Shown here piece after piece: positions 43,438 through 51,402 of a stretch of DNA of 64,000 bases. A program made the position numbers and the translations under genes. How positions within the stretch are numbered: the first letter of the stretch is position 1; every line of letters starts with the position of its first letter. A model generated the notes under the pieces. It had not been told where the DNA came from and searched no databases. It was given only the letters and a program-made list of their open reading frames with translations. This stretch comes from Fusibacter sp963666805 (GTDB taxonomy: Bacteria > Bacillota > Clostridia > Peptostreptococcales > Acidaminobacteraceae): assembly GCA_963666805.2 (NCBI GenBank), contig CAXXWR010000007.1, positions 744,001 through 808,000 of the forward strand. The letters are read 5' to 3'.

Positions 43438-44709
43438 ATGAATCTATTAAAAAAAGCACACGTCAGACAAGCTGCTGATATCCAATCACTTCGTGATAAC
43501 GTTACTGATATCATCAACCACGTTAAAAATCAAGGTGATCAAGCCCTTGTCAGTTACAATACAAAATTTGACGGTAACAGCAATCAACAATTAAGAGTAG
43601 AACGGGATGCCATTGAAGCGGCTTATAAAAAAGTATCGCCTCAACTGATTGAAGCCATCGAAATTGCCGCTCAAAACATTAGGCATTTTGCAGAAAAACA
43701 AAAATCAACTATACAGGCTCTTCCTGAGACAGAAATTTATCCCGGTGTTAAATTAGGTCATCGCATCGTTCCAATGGATGCCTGTACCTGTTATGTCCCC
43801 GGAGGCAATTATCCTCTTTTTTCAACCGCTCTCATGCTGGTTATCCCTGCAAGTGTAGCTGGTGTTAAACGCATAACCGCCTGTTCTCCTGCCCAAAGAT
43901 CTACAGGTGAGATTGCTCCTGAAACCTTAGTTGCACTTGATATTGCAGGCGTTCATGATATCTACCGCGTAGGGGGTGCTCACGCCATTGCTGGTTTTAC
44001 TTATGGCACTGAAAGTTTACCCAAAGTCGATATTATCGTAGGTCCTGGAAATCAATATGTCACCGAAGCCAAGCGTCAATGCTATGGTGAAGTGGGTATA
44101 GACTTTATTGCAGGCCCTAGTGAAGTGATGGTTATTGCCGATGAAAGCGCAGACCCTCAAATTATTGCCGCCGATTTACTGGGCCAATCAGAACATGATT
44201 TATTGGCAAAAGGCATTTTAGTGACTACCAGTGAAAGTCTGGGAAAAACGGTCATCGAGGCTGTTGACTCACAACTCAAGACCTTACAAACTGCTGAAAT
44301 TGCCCGTCAGTCTTGGCAAACATTTGGCGAAGTGATTGTGGTTGACTCTTTAGAAGAGGCTGTAGATATGGCGAACCAATTAGCACCTGAACATTTAGAA
44401 ATTGCTATTAATGATCCAACGCTCATTCAGAATGATCTTCACAATTACGGTTCTCTCTTTGTAGGTGAATATTCGGCGGAAGTCTTTGGCGACTATATTT
44501 CGGGTACCAATCATACACTTCCAACCCTTAAAGCGGCACGCTATACAGGTGGTGTTTATGTAGGCACCTTCCTTAAAACCTTGACTTTCCAATCACTTTC
44601 AGAAGATGCTGTAAGAGCACTTGGTCCACATGCTTCTTTGATGGCTAAGTCCGAAGGCCTTTATGCACATGCCAACGCGGTTGAGGTTAGACTTGATAAA
44701 TTGAAATAA
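43438..44709 (+). CDS. hisD: histidinol dehydrogenase, outside a his operon
   Basis: Oxidises L-histidinol to histidine with NAD+, the last step of histidine synthesis. The 423-residue length is normal. Motifs include GPGNQYVTEAKR near residue 200, AGPSEVMVIAD near 225 and zinc ligands in GQSEHD near 248. The catalytic pair is in LAPEHLEI near 315, and the last ligand is in YAHANAVEVR near the C-terminus. AGGAAGGG precedes the ATG. It lies alone with a cupin gene rather than in a his operon, so a related alcohol-dehydrogenase role cannot be excluded. Confidence 0.9.
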   Translation: MNLLKKAHVRQAADIQSLRDNVTDIINHVKNQGDQALVSYNTKFDGNSNQQLRVERDAIEAAYKKVSPQLIEAIEIAAQNIRHFAEKQKSTIQALPETEIYPGVKLGHRIVPMDACTCYVPGGNYPLFSTALMLVIPASVAGVKRITACSPAQRSTGEIAPETLVALDIAGVHDIYRVGGAHAIAGFTYGTESLPKVDIIVGPGNQYVTEAKRQCYGEVGIDFIAGPSEVMVIADESADPQIIAADLLGQSEHDLLAKGILVTTSESLGKTVIEAVDSQLKTLQTAEIARQSWQTFGEVIVVDSLEEAVDMANQLAPEHLEIAINDPTLIQNDLHNYGSLFVGEYSAEVFGDYISGTNHTLPTLKAARYTGGVYVGTFLKTLTFQSLSEDAVRALGPHASLMAKSEGLYAHANAVEVRLDKLK

Positions 44710-44742
44710 GTATGTACTGACAATCAAAAGACAGGCGGTCGA

Positions 44743-44883
44743 GAGGTCGCGGTCATTCGTCAGAGAAAAAATGACAAAAAGGACTATCAACTTATAAGCC
44801 AAACTCGCTTTGCTCGAACAGTAGCTTATATCTTAGTTGACGGTCCTTTTTTATTTTTCTGTCTTCCTCATGGATGCGACCTC
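44743..44883. repeat. 141-bp nested palindromic element (copy B)
   Basis: The outer arms GAGGTCGC (44743) and GCGACCTC (44876) enclose an inner stem. On the minus strand this is GGACCGTCAACT against AGTTGATAGTCC, and further in ATAAGC against GCTTAT. The apical core on the minus strand is TTCGAGCAAAGCGAGTTT. The flanks TTTTTCTCTGACGAAT and GAGGAAGACAGAAAAAT match copies C and D. It lies between convergent hisD and the 95-residue membrane gene and may serve as their terminator. Confidence 0.8.
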
Positions 44884-44889
44884 ACGATA

Positions 44890-45177
44890 TTAAAAGAACA
44901 AGAATCCTATTAATAGGCAAAGGATCAAGACGATGATGCCTGCCAAATTCCATTTTGAACGGTCTTCTTCAAAGGCTAGTTCTGATTCCCACTCTTTTTT
45001 ATCCCACGCCCATTGACTGCCATTAAAGAGGCTGATGACGGAAATAACAATGCTTAAAACGGGAATCAATGATAAGATGCCTATGAGCCACATTCTATGA
45101 AAAAGTGCCCAAAAAGGGGTAAGGAGAAAAGCACCCCAGTTGAGTTTATATACTGTTTCTGGATAATTTTTTTCCAT
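44890..45177 (-). CDS. small membrane protein of unknown function
   Basis: A 95-residue protein with two or three membrane segments. The N-terminal NWGAFLLTPFWALFHRMW resembles small DUF2628-like membrane proteins, in which an aromatic-rich helix is followed by a GILSLIPVLSIVISVISL segment. The ATG has AAGGAG upstream. It is the last of three small membrane-protein genes that run in the same direction with short gaps. No function can be assigned. Confidence 0.75.
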   Translation of the reverse strand: MEKNYPETVYKLNWGAFLLTPFWALFHRMWLIGILSLIPVLSIVISVISLFNGSQWAWDKKEWESELAFEEDRSKWNLAGIIVLILCLLIGFLFF

Positions 45178-45204
45178 GATTGCTCCTTGATATGTAAGTG
45201 AAGA

Positions 45205-45438
45205 CTATCTGTTTTTCAAAAAATTTAGGATAGCCTTGAATCTAAATATAAGGGTAAATACGATCACAAATCCTAACCAAAAGATGAGTGCATTAAGAAA
45301 CGGTTGTCCTGATAAAAGATGACCAATCAGTTGAAAAACAGATAAAAATAATATAGAGAGATAAAAATAATAAAAAAATAAACTGTTCATATTAGTCGTG
45401 TATGGCTTTTCAAAAATAGCCTTTATAAACGCTTTCAT
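45205..45438 (-). CDS. small membrane protein of unknown function
   Basis: The product is 77 residues. The start is set at ATG 45438 (MKAFIKAIFEKPYTTN), preceded by GGGAGG; a longer frame adds ten residues that include that site. Two membrane segments cover most of residues 17-65, and the tail is basic (RFKAILNFLKNR). I do not recognise the family. It lies four codons after the stop of the next gene upstream, suggesting co-transcription. Confidence 0.65.
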   Translation of the reverse strand: MKAFIKAIFEKPYTTNMNSLFFYYFYLSILFLSVFQLIGHLLSGQPFLNALIFWLGFVIVFTLIFRFKAILNFLKNR

Positions 45439-45472
45439 AGTAGGTCCTCCCTTAGATGATTGGTTCATTTAA

Positions 45473-45793
45473 TTAAGATAATTTAGAGTCGACATAATCA
45501 ACTGCATCTTTCAAGCTACATAAGGTCACTTTTCTACAACGCTTAATAGCCTCTTTCCTTTGTCCTTCTCTTATAAGTGTTAAGAATACCTCATCCGCTT
45601 CAATTAAAGCCTCATCAATGGCTTGTTCTCTTTCAGTTATTGTATGGTTCAGTGTCATAAACATTGCCCATAGGGCGATAAACATCGTCGCTAAAGACAT
45701 TTGATGTGCTACAATTTCAAAAATTCCCACCACAAGCATTAAAAAACTTAATATTAAATAGGGTTTAGTCTTTAATTCCTTCATCTTTTTCAT
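45473..45793 (-). CDS. small membrane protein with an L7/L12-C-terminal-like tail
   Basis: The product is 106 residues. Two membrane segments (about 12-48) are followed by a charged helix and a tail, REGQRKEAIKRCRKVTLCSL, continuing KDAVDYVDS. That tail follows the pattern of the ribosomal L7/L12 C-terminal fold (K/R-x-EAIKxxRxxTxxxLKDAxxxVD), which occurs as a stand-alone domain in small Firmicute membrane proteins. AGGA lies about eleven bases before the ATG. The function is unknown. Confidence 0.65.
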   Translation of the reverse strand: MKKMKELKTKPYLILSFLMLVVGIFEIVAHQMSLATMFIALWAMFMTLNHTITEREQAIDEALIEADEVFLTLIREGQRKEAIKRCRKVTLCSLKDAVDYVDSKLS

Positions 45794-45836
45794 CTAATTT
45801 CAATTCCTTTCTATCTGTAAAAGAGATTACGCCACT

Positions 45837-46127
45837 CTATCCTTTAATAAACTTATCAAACCCTTCTGCGTACATCGTTGGCACAAATTCAATCACTTTA
45901 TATTCAGCAATCTCATTTTGATAAAAAGGATCTTCACTTATCACCGATTGTAAAGCCTCCTGTCCTTCTACATTACAAATAATAATCCCACCGGTCCTTG
46001 GATTTTTACGACCCGAACAAACAAAAACACCCAAATCATAGTATCGGTTTAAAAAAGCAATATGGGCTTCTAAAGCACTTTCCACAGCTTCAATAGGTTT
46101 GATATAAGTAAGCTCTATAATAAACAT
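45837..46127 (-). CDS. YciI family protein
   Basis: A small ferredoxin-fold protein of the YciI/YCII family, 96 residues. The start is set at the second of two adjacent ATG codons (46127), six bases from GAGG. Family features are HIAFLNRYYDLGVFVCSGRK near residues 25-45, with GGIIICNVEG, and DPFYQNEIAEYKVIEF near 70-85, which includes the conserved Asp-Pro-Phe. YciI proteins are presumed enzymes, but their substrates are unknown. It leads the small-gene cluster and faces the repeat pair upstream. Confidence 0.85.
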   Translation of the reverse strand: MFIIELTYIKPIEAVESALEAHIAFLNRYYDLGVFVCSGRKNPRTGGIIICNVEGQEALQSVISEDPFYQNEIAEYKVIEFVPTMYAEGFDKFIKG

Positions 46128-46258
46128 CATTTTCCTCTTTCCTTGACCACTCAAGTCATTGATTTCTACAGTGTATTTTATCATAAATTAACGCTCATTT
46201 CACAGTCAAATAAATACATATTTCGTAACTTTACAGAACAAACAAAAATACATTGTCC

Positions 46259-46411
46259 AAGGTCTGCTTGACGGGCATCAGCATTTATGAGAAGGATTGA
46301 AAAATAGAAAAGAACCATCAACTGTTTTCAGGTCACTGTCTGAGCAACAGCGAGTTTGACCTGTTAGTTAATGGTTCTTTTCGTTATTTTTCGTCTGACG
46401 AATAACAGCAT
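46259..46411. repeat. palindromic element (copy C)
   Basis: The inner stem GAACCATCAACTG (46312-46324) faces AGTTAATGGTTC (46366-46377) with one mismatch. A second stem CAGGTC/GACCTG surrounds the core GTCTGAGCAACAGCGAGTTT. The flanking GAAAAATAG and TATTTTTCGTCTGACGAAT match copy D almost exactly. The outer arms are degenerate. The surrounding gene-free stretch runs from 46128 to 46643. Confidence 0.8.
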
Positions 46412-46453
46412 AACCACTACACAAAGTAGAACGATATATACGTTAAATACCCT

Positions 46454-46638
46454 GTGCCCAAGATCTGCTCGGTGACCGCTAGCATTCATGAGGAAGACCG
46501 AAAAATAGAAAAGAACCATCAACTGTTTTCAGGTCACTGTCTGAGCGACAGCGAGTTTGACCTGTTAGTTGATGGTTCTTTTCGTTATTTTCCGTCTGAC
46601 GAATAACAGCTAGCGGTCACCAACCAGACCTTAGGCAC
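46454..46638. repeat. 185-bp nested palindromic element (copy D)
   Basis: The outer arms 46454-46483 and 46609-46638 pair with four mismatches, including the perfect segment GGTGACCGCTAGC. The inner stem GAACCATCAACTG/AGTTGATGGTTC is perfect. CAGGTC/GACCTG surrounds the core GTCTGAGCGACAGCGAGTTT. It ends just after the purD stop and is a near-copy of element C in its inner 110 bases. Confidence 0.85.
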
Positions 46639-46643
46639 ACGCC

Positions 46644-47894
46644 CTATTTAACACCAATATCCGTTCTACAAAACATGCCTTCAAAGGTAATCTTCTCAAC
46701 ATCTTCATACGCCAATTGACGCGCCACTTCAAGTGTTTCACCAAGCGCCGTCACGCCCAGTACACGTCCCCCATTGGTCAACACTTGTCCATCCACCATC
46801 TTCGTCCCACAATGGAAAACGTAGCCGTTAAGTGCCTTGTCAAGTCCTGTAATGACTTTTCCTTTTTCATAACTTTCAGGATAGCCACCTGATGCCAAGA
46901 TCACACAGACCGCATGTTCCTCTGACCATTCAAGTGTCACTTCATTTAAACGTTGTTGATCTATCGCTTCGATAATATCCATAAGGTCATTCTTGAGTCT
47001 AGGAAGGGTTACTTCTGTTTCAGGGTCACCCAGTCGCACATTGTATTCAAGAACATTGATATCATCGCCTTCAATCATGAGACCCACAAATAAAATGCCT
47101 TTAAAATCAATCCCTTCTTCCTTGATACCTGTAATAAACGGATTGAGGATTTCAGTTTGTATACGTGCCATCATAGCATCATCAATCTTAAGACTTGGTG
47201 AATACGTCCCCATGCCACCTGTATTAAGGCCTAAATCGCCATCAAAGGCTTTCTTATGGTCCTGTGCCGCTTGCATGGGTAAGATGGTTTCCCCATCGAC
47301 AAAGCAAAGGATCGAAGCTTCATAACCTCTCAAAAAGGCCTCTAAAACAACAACTTCACCTGCATCACCAAAATGCTTATGAGCCATCATATCGTCAAGG
47401 GCTTCAAATGCTTCTGCCTCATTTTGAGCAATCACAACGCCTTTTCCTGCCGCAAGGCCATCTGCTTTTACAACCAGTGGATAATCAAAATGAGCACATC
47501 CCGCTTTAGCCGCTTCAAGTGAGGTATATTCTTCATAAGCCGCTGTAGGAATCTCATATTTTTTTAAAAATGCCTTGGTAAATGCCTTACTGCCTTCAAA
47601 TTGTGCCGCTCTCGCATTGGGACCTAATATTTTAAGGCCTTCATTTTCAAAAGCATCTACAATGCCTAAAACCAATGGCAACTCTGGCCCTACGATTGTC
47701 CAATCAATCGCCTCTTTTTGAGCAAAAGCCACCAGCATAGGGATATCATCCACTCTGATATTGATGTTTTCAGCAATTTGGCTCGTGCCTGCATTGCCGG
47801 GTGCGACAAAAATCTTGTCAACACGTGGGCTTTCACTGATCTTTTGAGTAATGGCATGTTCTCTACCACCGCTTCCAATGACTAATACTTTCAT
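46644..47894 (-). CDS. purD: phosphoribosylamine-glycine ligase
   Basis: Makes glycinamide ribonucleotide from phosphoribosylamine, glycine and ATP. The start is set at ATG 47894 (MKVLVIGSGG), preceded by AGGAGG; a longer frame adds eight residues over that site. The product is 416 residues with the ATP-grasp fold: GSGGREHAI near residue 7, VKADGLAAGKGV near 143, LNTGGMGTYSP near 220 and NVRLGDPETE near 285. It is the last gene of the purine operon, ending beside a palindromic element. Confidence 0.96.
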   Translation of the reverse strand: MKVLVIGSGGREHAITQKISESPRVDKIFVAPGNAGTSQIAENINIRVDDIPMLVAFAQKEAIDWTIVGPELPLVLGIVDAFENEGLKILGPNARAAQFEGSKAFTKAFLKKYEIPTAAYEEYTSLEAAKAGCAHFDYPLVVKADGLAAGKGVVIAQNEAEAFEALDDMMAHKHFGDAGEVVVLEAFLRGYEASILCFVDGETILPMQAAQDHKKAFDGDLGLNTGGMGTYSPSLKIDDAMMARIQTEILNPFITGIKEEGIDFKGILFVGLMIEGDDINVLEYNVRLGDPETEVTLPRLKNDLMDIIEAIDQQRLNEVTLEWSEEHAVCVILASGGYPESYEKGKVITGLDKALNGYVFHCGTKMVDGQVLTNGGRVLGVTALGETLEVARQLAYEDVEKITFEGMFCRTDIGVK

Positions 47895-48053
47895 AGGTCC
47901 TCCTGAATTAACCTTCAATCATTCTCTATTCTTTGCCAATCTATAAAAAGAATCTTATGATTCACATACTCTTCAATCTTATATTTTTGATCTATTTTGA
48001 TCTATTATTGCTTGCTTTTTTCGTCTATTTATGCTTAAATTTTTTAGCTGCTA

Positions 48054-49595
48054 CTAATGTCTAAAATGTCTCATACCGGTGAATACCATGGCAATGCCAT
48101 AAGCATTTGCAGCATCAATGACTTCTTGGTCTCTAATTGAACCACCCGGTTGAATAATAGCAGTAATGCCTTCTTTAGCCGCTGCTTCAAGAGCATCTGC
48201 AAATGGGAAGAAAGCATCTGATGCCAAGACTGCCCCTTTCACAGGTGAGTTTGATTGTCTCACTGCATTTTGTGACGCCCAAACACGGCTCACTTGGCCT
48301 TGTCCAATCCCCAATGTTTGACCCTCTTTTGAAACAACAATGGCATTAGACTTCGCATGTTTAACCACTTTCCAAGCAAATTTCAATTCTTCAAGTTCTT
48401 TCTTGGTCGGGATTCTTTCAGTAACCACTTGTAGTTCACCTTCTAACAACTCTCGGTCTACATCTTGAATAATCAGACCCCCTAAAACTTTTTTCATATC
48501 TCTTGCCCCTGCTGAAACCGGTTCAGAAATAGCAGGACATTTGAGTAATCTGACATTTTTCTTTTGAGATAAAACAGCAAAAGCATCTGCTTCAAAATCA
48601 GGTGCAATCACAATTTCAACAAAAATCTTACTGATTTCTTGAGCAGTTTTGAGGTCAATCGGTCTATTGGCAACGATGATTCCACCATAAATAGACTGAG
48701 GATCACATTCATAGGCTTTTATATAGGCAGAATGAATATCATAACCTGTTCCAACCCCACATGGACTCGCATGTTTAGCCCCAACAACCGTTGGTTCAGT
48801 AAATTCTTTAATCAGTGCCATCGCACCATTGGTGTCATTAATATTATTGAAAGACAATGCCTTACCATGAAGTTGTTCCGCATCGGCAAGTGTTCCTTTC
48901 ACCATGAGCGGTTCTTTATAAAAAGCAGCTACTTGGTGTGGATTTTCTCCATATCTCAAGTCTTGGACTTTTTCATAAGTCACTGTCAGCGTCTCGCCAA
49001 AAGGTTCGAGATTGGCATTTTGTCTTAAATAACCAGCAATCATAGCGTCATAATGTGCGGTATGTTCAAACACTTTAAGAGCTAATTCATAATGTTTATC
49101 AGCTGAAACGTCGCCTTCTGTTTTGAGAACCTCTACAATACCCTCATAATCAGAAGGATCAACTACAACGATAACGTCTTTATGATTTTTAGCCGCTGAA
49201 CGCAACATAGTTGGTCCACCAATATCTATGTTTTCAATCGCATCTTCAAAGGCTACATCTGGTTTAGCAATCGTTTCTTTAAAAGGATAAAGATTAATCA
49301 CAACCATATCAATAGGTGTAATATCAAGCGATTCAAGTTGGGACATATGGTCTGGATTATCTCTCATTGCCAAGATTCCCCCATGAACCACTGGGTGAAG
49401 GGTTTTCACACGTCCATCTAAACATTCTGGAAAGTTGGTAATTTCAGAAATATTTTTAACAGGAATCCCCGCTTCTTTAATGACACGTTCTGTCCCACCC
49501 GTTGAAATGAGTTCTACCCCCATTTGATTGAGTGCTGTTGCTAATTCTACAATACCTGTTTTATCCGAAACACTAAGTAGTGCTCTCTTAACCAT
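48054..49595 (-). CDS. purH: bifunctional AICAR transformylase/IMP cyclohydrolase
   Basis: Performs the last two steps to IMP. The start is set at ATG 49595 (MVKRALLSVSDKTG), with AAAGGAGG upstream; a longer frame would include that site. The product is 513 residues. The N-terminal cyclohydrolase domain has STGGTERVIKEAG and RVKTLHPVVHGGIL near residues 60-75. The C-terminal transformylase carries the Lys-His pair in VGAKHASPCGVG near 260 and QPGGSIRDQEVI near 485. It lies between purN and purD. Confidence 0.97.
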   Translation of the reverse strand: MVKRALLSVSDKTGIVELATALNQMGVELISTGGTERVIKEAGIPVKNISEITNFPECLDGRVKTLHPVVHGGILAMRDNPDHMSQLESLDITPIDMVVINLYPFKETIAKPDVAFEDAIENIDIGGPTMLRSAAKNHKDVIVVVDPSDYEGIVEVLKTEGDVSADKHYELALKVFEHTAHYDAMIAGYLRQNANLEPFGETLTVTYEKVQDLRYGENPHQVAAFYKEPLMVKGTLADAEQLHGKALSFNNINDTNGAMALIKEFTEPTVVGAKHASPCGVGTGYDIHSAYIKAYECDPQSIYGGIIVANRPIDLKTAQEISKIFVEIVIAPDFEADAFAVLSQKKNVRLLKCPAISEPVSAGARDMKKVLGGLIIQDVDRELLEGELQVVTERIPTKKELEELKFAWKVVKHAKSNAIVVSKEGQTLGIGQGQVSRVWASQNAVRQSNSPVKGAVLASDAFFPFADALEAAAKEGITAIIQPGGSIRDQEVIDAANAYGIAMVFTGMRHFRH

Positions 49596-49674
49596 GATGT
49601 TTCCTCCTTTGATTGATAACGCTATGTTCATTTGTATATAAGTGTGGCCTTTATTAAATAGCCTTTTTGTCTTT

Positions 49675-50277
49675 TTAATTCGACTTGTCTTCTTTAAGTA
49701 ATTGAAGGGATACTGTCTTCACTGTTTCAACAATAATTTGATGCTCAACCTCTAAAACGCGACTGGCTAATGTCTCGCTAGTATCTCCGTCTAAGACCGG
49801 TACCCGCTTTTGCATAATAATCTCACCTGTATCCACACCACTGTCTACAAAGTGTGTCGTCGCACCCGATTCTTTTTCGCCTGCTTGAATCACTGCATCG
49901 TGGACACGGTGACCATAAAACCCTTCTCCACAATATTGAGGAATAAGGGATGGATGGATGTTGATAATGCGTTTTTCATAGTCTGTCACGATTTTAGCCG
50001 GTAAAATACTCAAATAGCCTGCCAACACAATCAGGTCAATGCCTTTGGATTCAATGAGATCTTGCATGGCTTCAAACCGCTCTTCCTGATCGGGAAAATT
50101 GCCCTTGCCAAAGTAAGCGGTAGGAATCCCCGCCATGCGCGCACGCTCTAATCCATACGCTTTTCGCCGATTTGAAATGACAAGTACAATTTCATATACG
50201 TCTTGGTCAGCATCCATCAAAGCTTGTAAATTGGAACCCCCACCGGATACCAACACAGCAACTTTTACTTTTGGCAT
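49675..50277 (-). CDS. purN: phosphoribosylglycinamide formyltransferase
   Basis: Formylates GAR using 10-formyltetrahydrofolate. The 200 residues carry the family motifs VSGGGSNLQALMDA near residue 10, LAGYLSILP near 85, INIHPSLIPQYCG near 105 and the catalytic Asp region THFVDSGVDTGEII near 137. The start lies 13 bases inside the purM end, with GAGGG upstream, so translation is probably coupled. Confidence 0.96.
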   Translation of the reverse strand: MPKVKVAVLVSGGGSNLQALMDADQDVYEIVLVISNRRKAYGLERARMAGIPTAYFGKGNFPDQEERFEAMQDLIESKGIDLIVLAGYLSILPAKIVTDYEKRIINIHPSLIPQYCGEGFYGHRVHDAVIQAGEKESGATTHFVDSGVDTGEIIMQKRVPVLDGDTSETLASRVLEVEHQIIVETVKTVSLQLLKEDKSN

Positions 50278-51296
50278 AATTCAACACCCTCTACCGAATC
50301 ACTAACGCTCCCTATCACATAGGCTGCTTCGCCACAGGTTTTAAGGTGTTCAATCGTTTGATCCACATCTGCAGGATCAACAATGATAATAAGACCAATG
50401 CCCATATTGAACGTTGAGAACATTTCTGTTTGTGACACATTCCCTTCTGATGCAATATAGTCAAAAATAGGCAGTGTTGGCCACGTTCCTAAATCAATTT
50501 TAACCCCTAATCCCTCTGGAATCATACGGGGAATATTTTCATAAAAACCGCCACCCGTCATATGAATCATCCCTTTTACAAGAACCTGTTGAAGCAATGA
50601 TAAAACGGGTTTCACGTATATTTTAGTTGGTGTAATGAGGTTTTCACCTAATGTCATGCCTAAAGCATCCACATAAGTCCCCACTTCTAATTTCAAAGCA
50701 TCAAAGCACAATTTTCTTACTAGCGAAAACCCATTTGAATGTACGCCTGATGAAGGAAGTCCAATCAGTACATCGCCTGATTGGATGTCTTTACCTGAGA
50801 TGATTTTAGATTCATCAACTACACCTACTGCAAATCCAGCCATATCGTATTCGCCTTCTTGATAAAAACCAGGCATTTCAGCTGTTTCACCACCCAATAA
50901 CGGCATGTTTGAAAGTTTACACCCATCCGTCACACCTTTGACGATATTAGCTGTTTTTTCAGCATTGAGTTTGCCTGTTGCCAAATAGTCTAAGAAGAAA
51001 AGAGGCGTCGCACCTTGACATAAGATATCATTGACACACATAGCCACTAAATCTTGACCTACCGTGTCATGTTGATCCATCAAAAAGGCAATTTTCAATT
51101 TTGTTCCTACACCATCTGTTCCCGCTACAAGAACAGGTTTTTCAAATTCACCACTTAATCTCAGTAGACCTCCAAATGAACCTAAGTCACCAACGACATC
51201 GTCATTGAACGTTTCTTTAACATGTTTCTTCATGAGTTCAACAGCTCTTGCGCCTTCTTTGACATCTACGCCTGCCTCTTTATAAGTCAATTGCAT
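50265..51296 (-). CDS. purM: phosphoribosylformylglycinamidine cyclo-ligase (AIR synthase)
   Basis: Closes the imidazole ring to give AIR. The 343 residues carry GTDGVGTKLKIA near residue 58, the MCVNDI motif near 83 and GGETAEMPG near 133, all typical. A CTCCTTTAGG complement gives an AAAGGAG site before the ATG. It is separated from purF by about 100 bases that contain a hairpin. Another AIR-synthase-fold gene in the window (12258) is a distant paralogue, not a second purM. Confidence 0.96.
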   Translation of the reverse strand: MQLTYKEAGVDVKEGARAVELMKKHVKETFNDDVVGDLGSFGGLLRLSGEFEKPVLVAGTDGVGTKLKIAFLMDQHDTVGQDLVAMCVNDILCQGATPLFFLDYLATGKLNAEKTANIVKGVTDGCKLSNMPLLGGETAEMPGFYQEGEYDMAGFAVGVVDESKIISGKDIQSGDVLIGLPSSGVHSNGFSLVRKLCFDALKLEVGTYVDALGMTLGENLITPTKIYVKPVLSLLQQVLVKGMIHMTGGGFYENIPRMIPEGLGVKIDLGTWPTLPIFDYIASEGNVSQTEMFSTFNMGIGLIIIVDPADVDQTIEHLKTCGEAAYVIGSVSDSVEGVELCQK

Positions 51297-51330
51297 TTTT
51301 CAATTCTCCTTTAGGTAAAATTCTTCACAT

Positions 51331-51382
51331 CTCATTCATTAAAACGGCCTTTAACCGACGAGTTATTCAAGTTTTTAATGAG
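51331..51382 (-). promoter_or_regulatory. intercistronic hairpin between purF and purM
   Basis: CTCATTAAAAAC faces GTTTTAATGAATGAG with a small bulge, and an inner CGGTTAAAGGCCG hairpin lies between. No T-run follows. It may modulate mRNA stability or the relative expression of purM. Confidence 0.45.
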
Positions 51383-51402
51383 CAATGATCCTATTGATTT
51401 AA

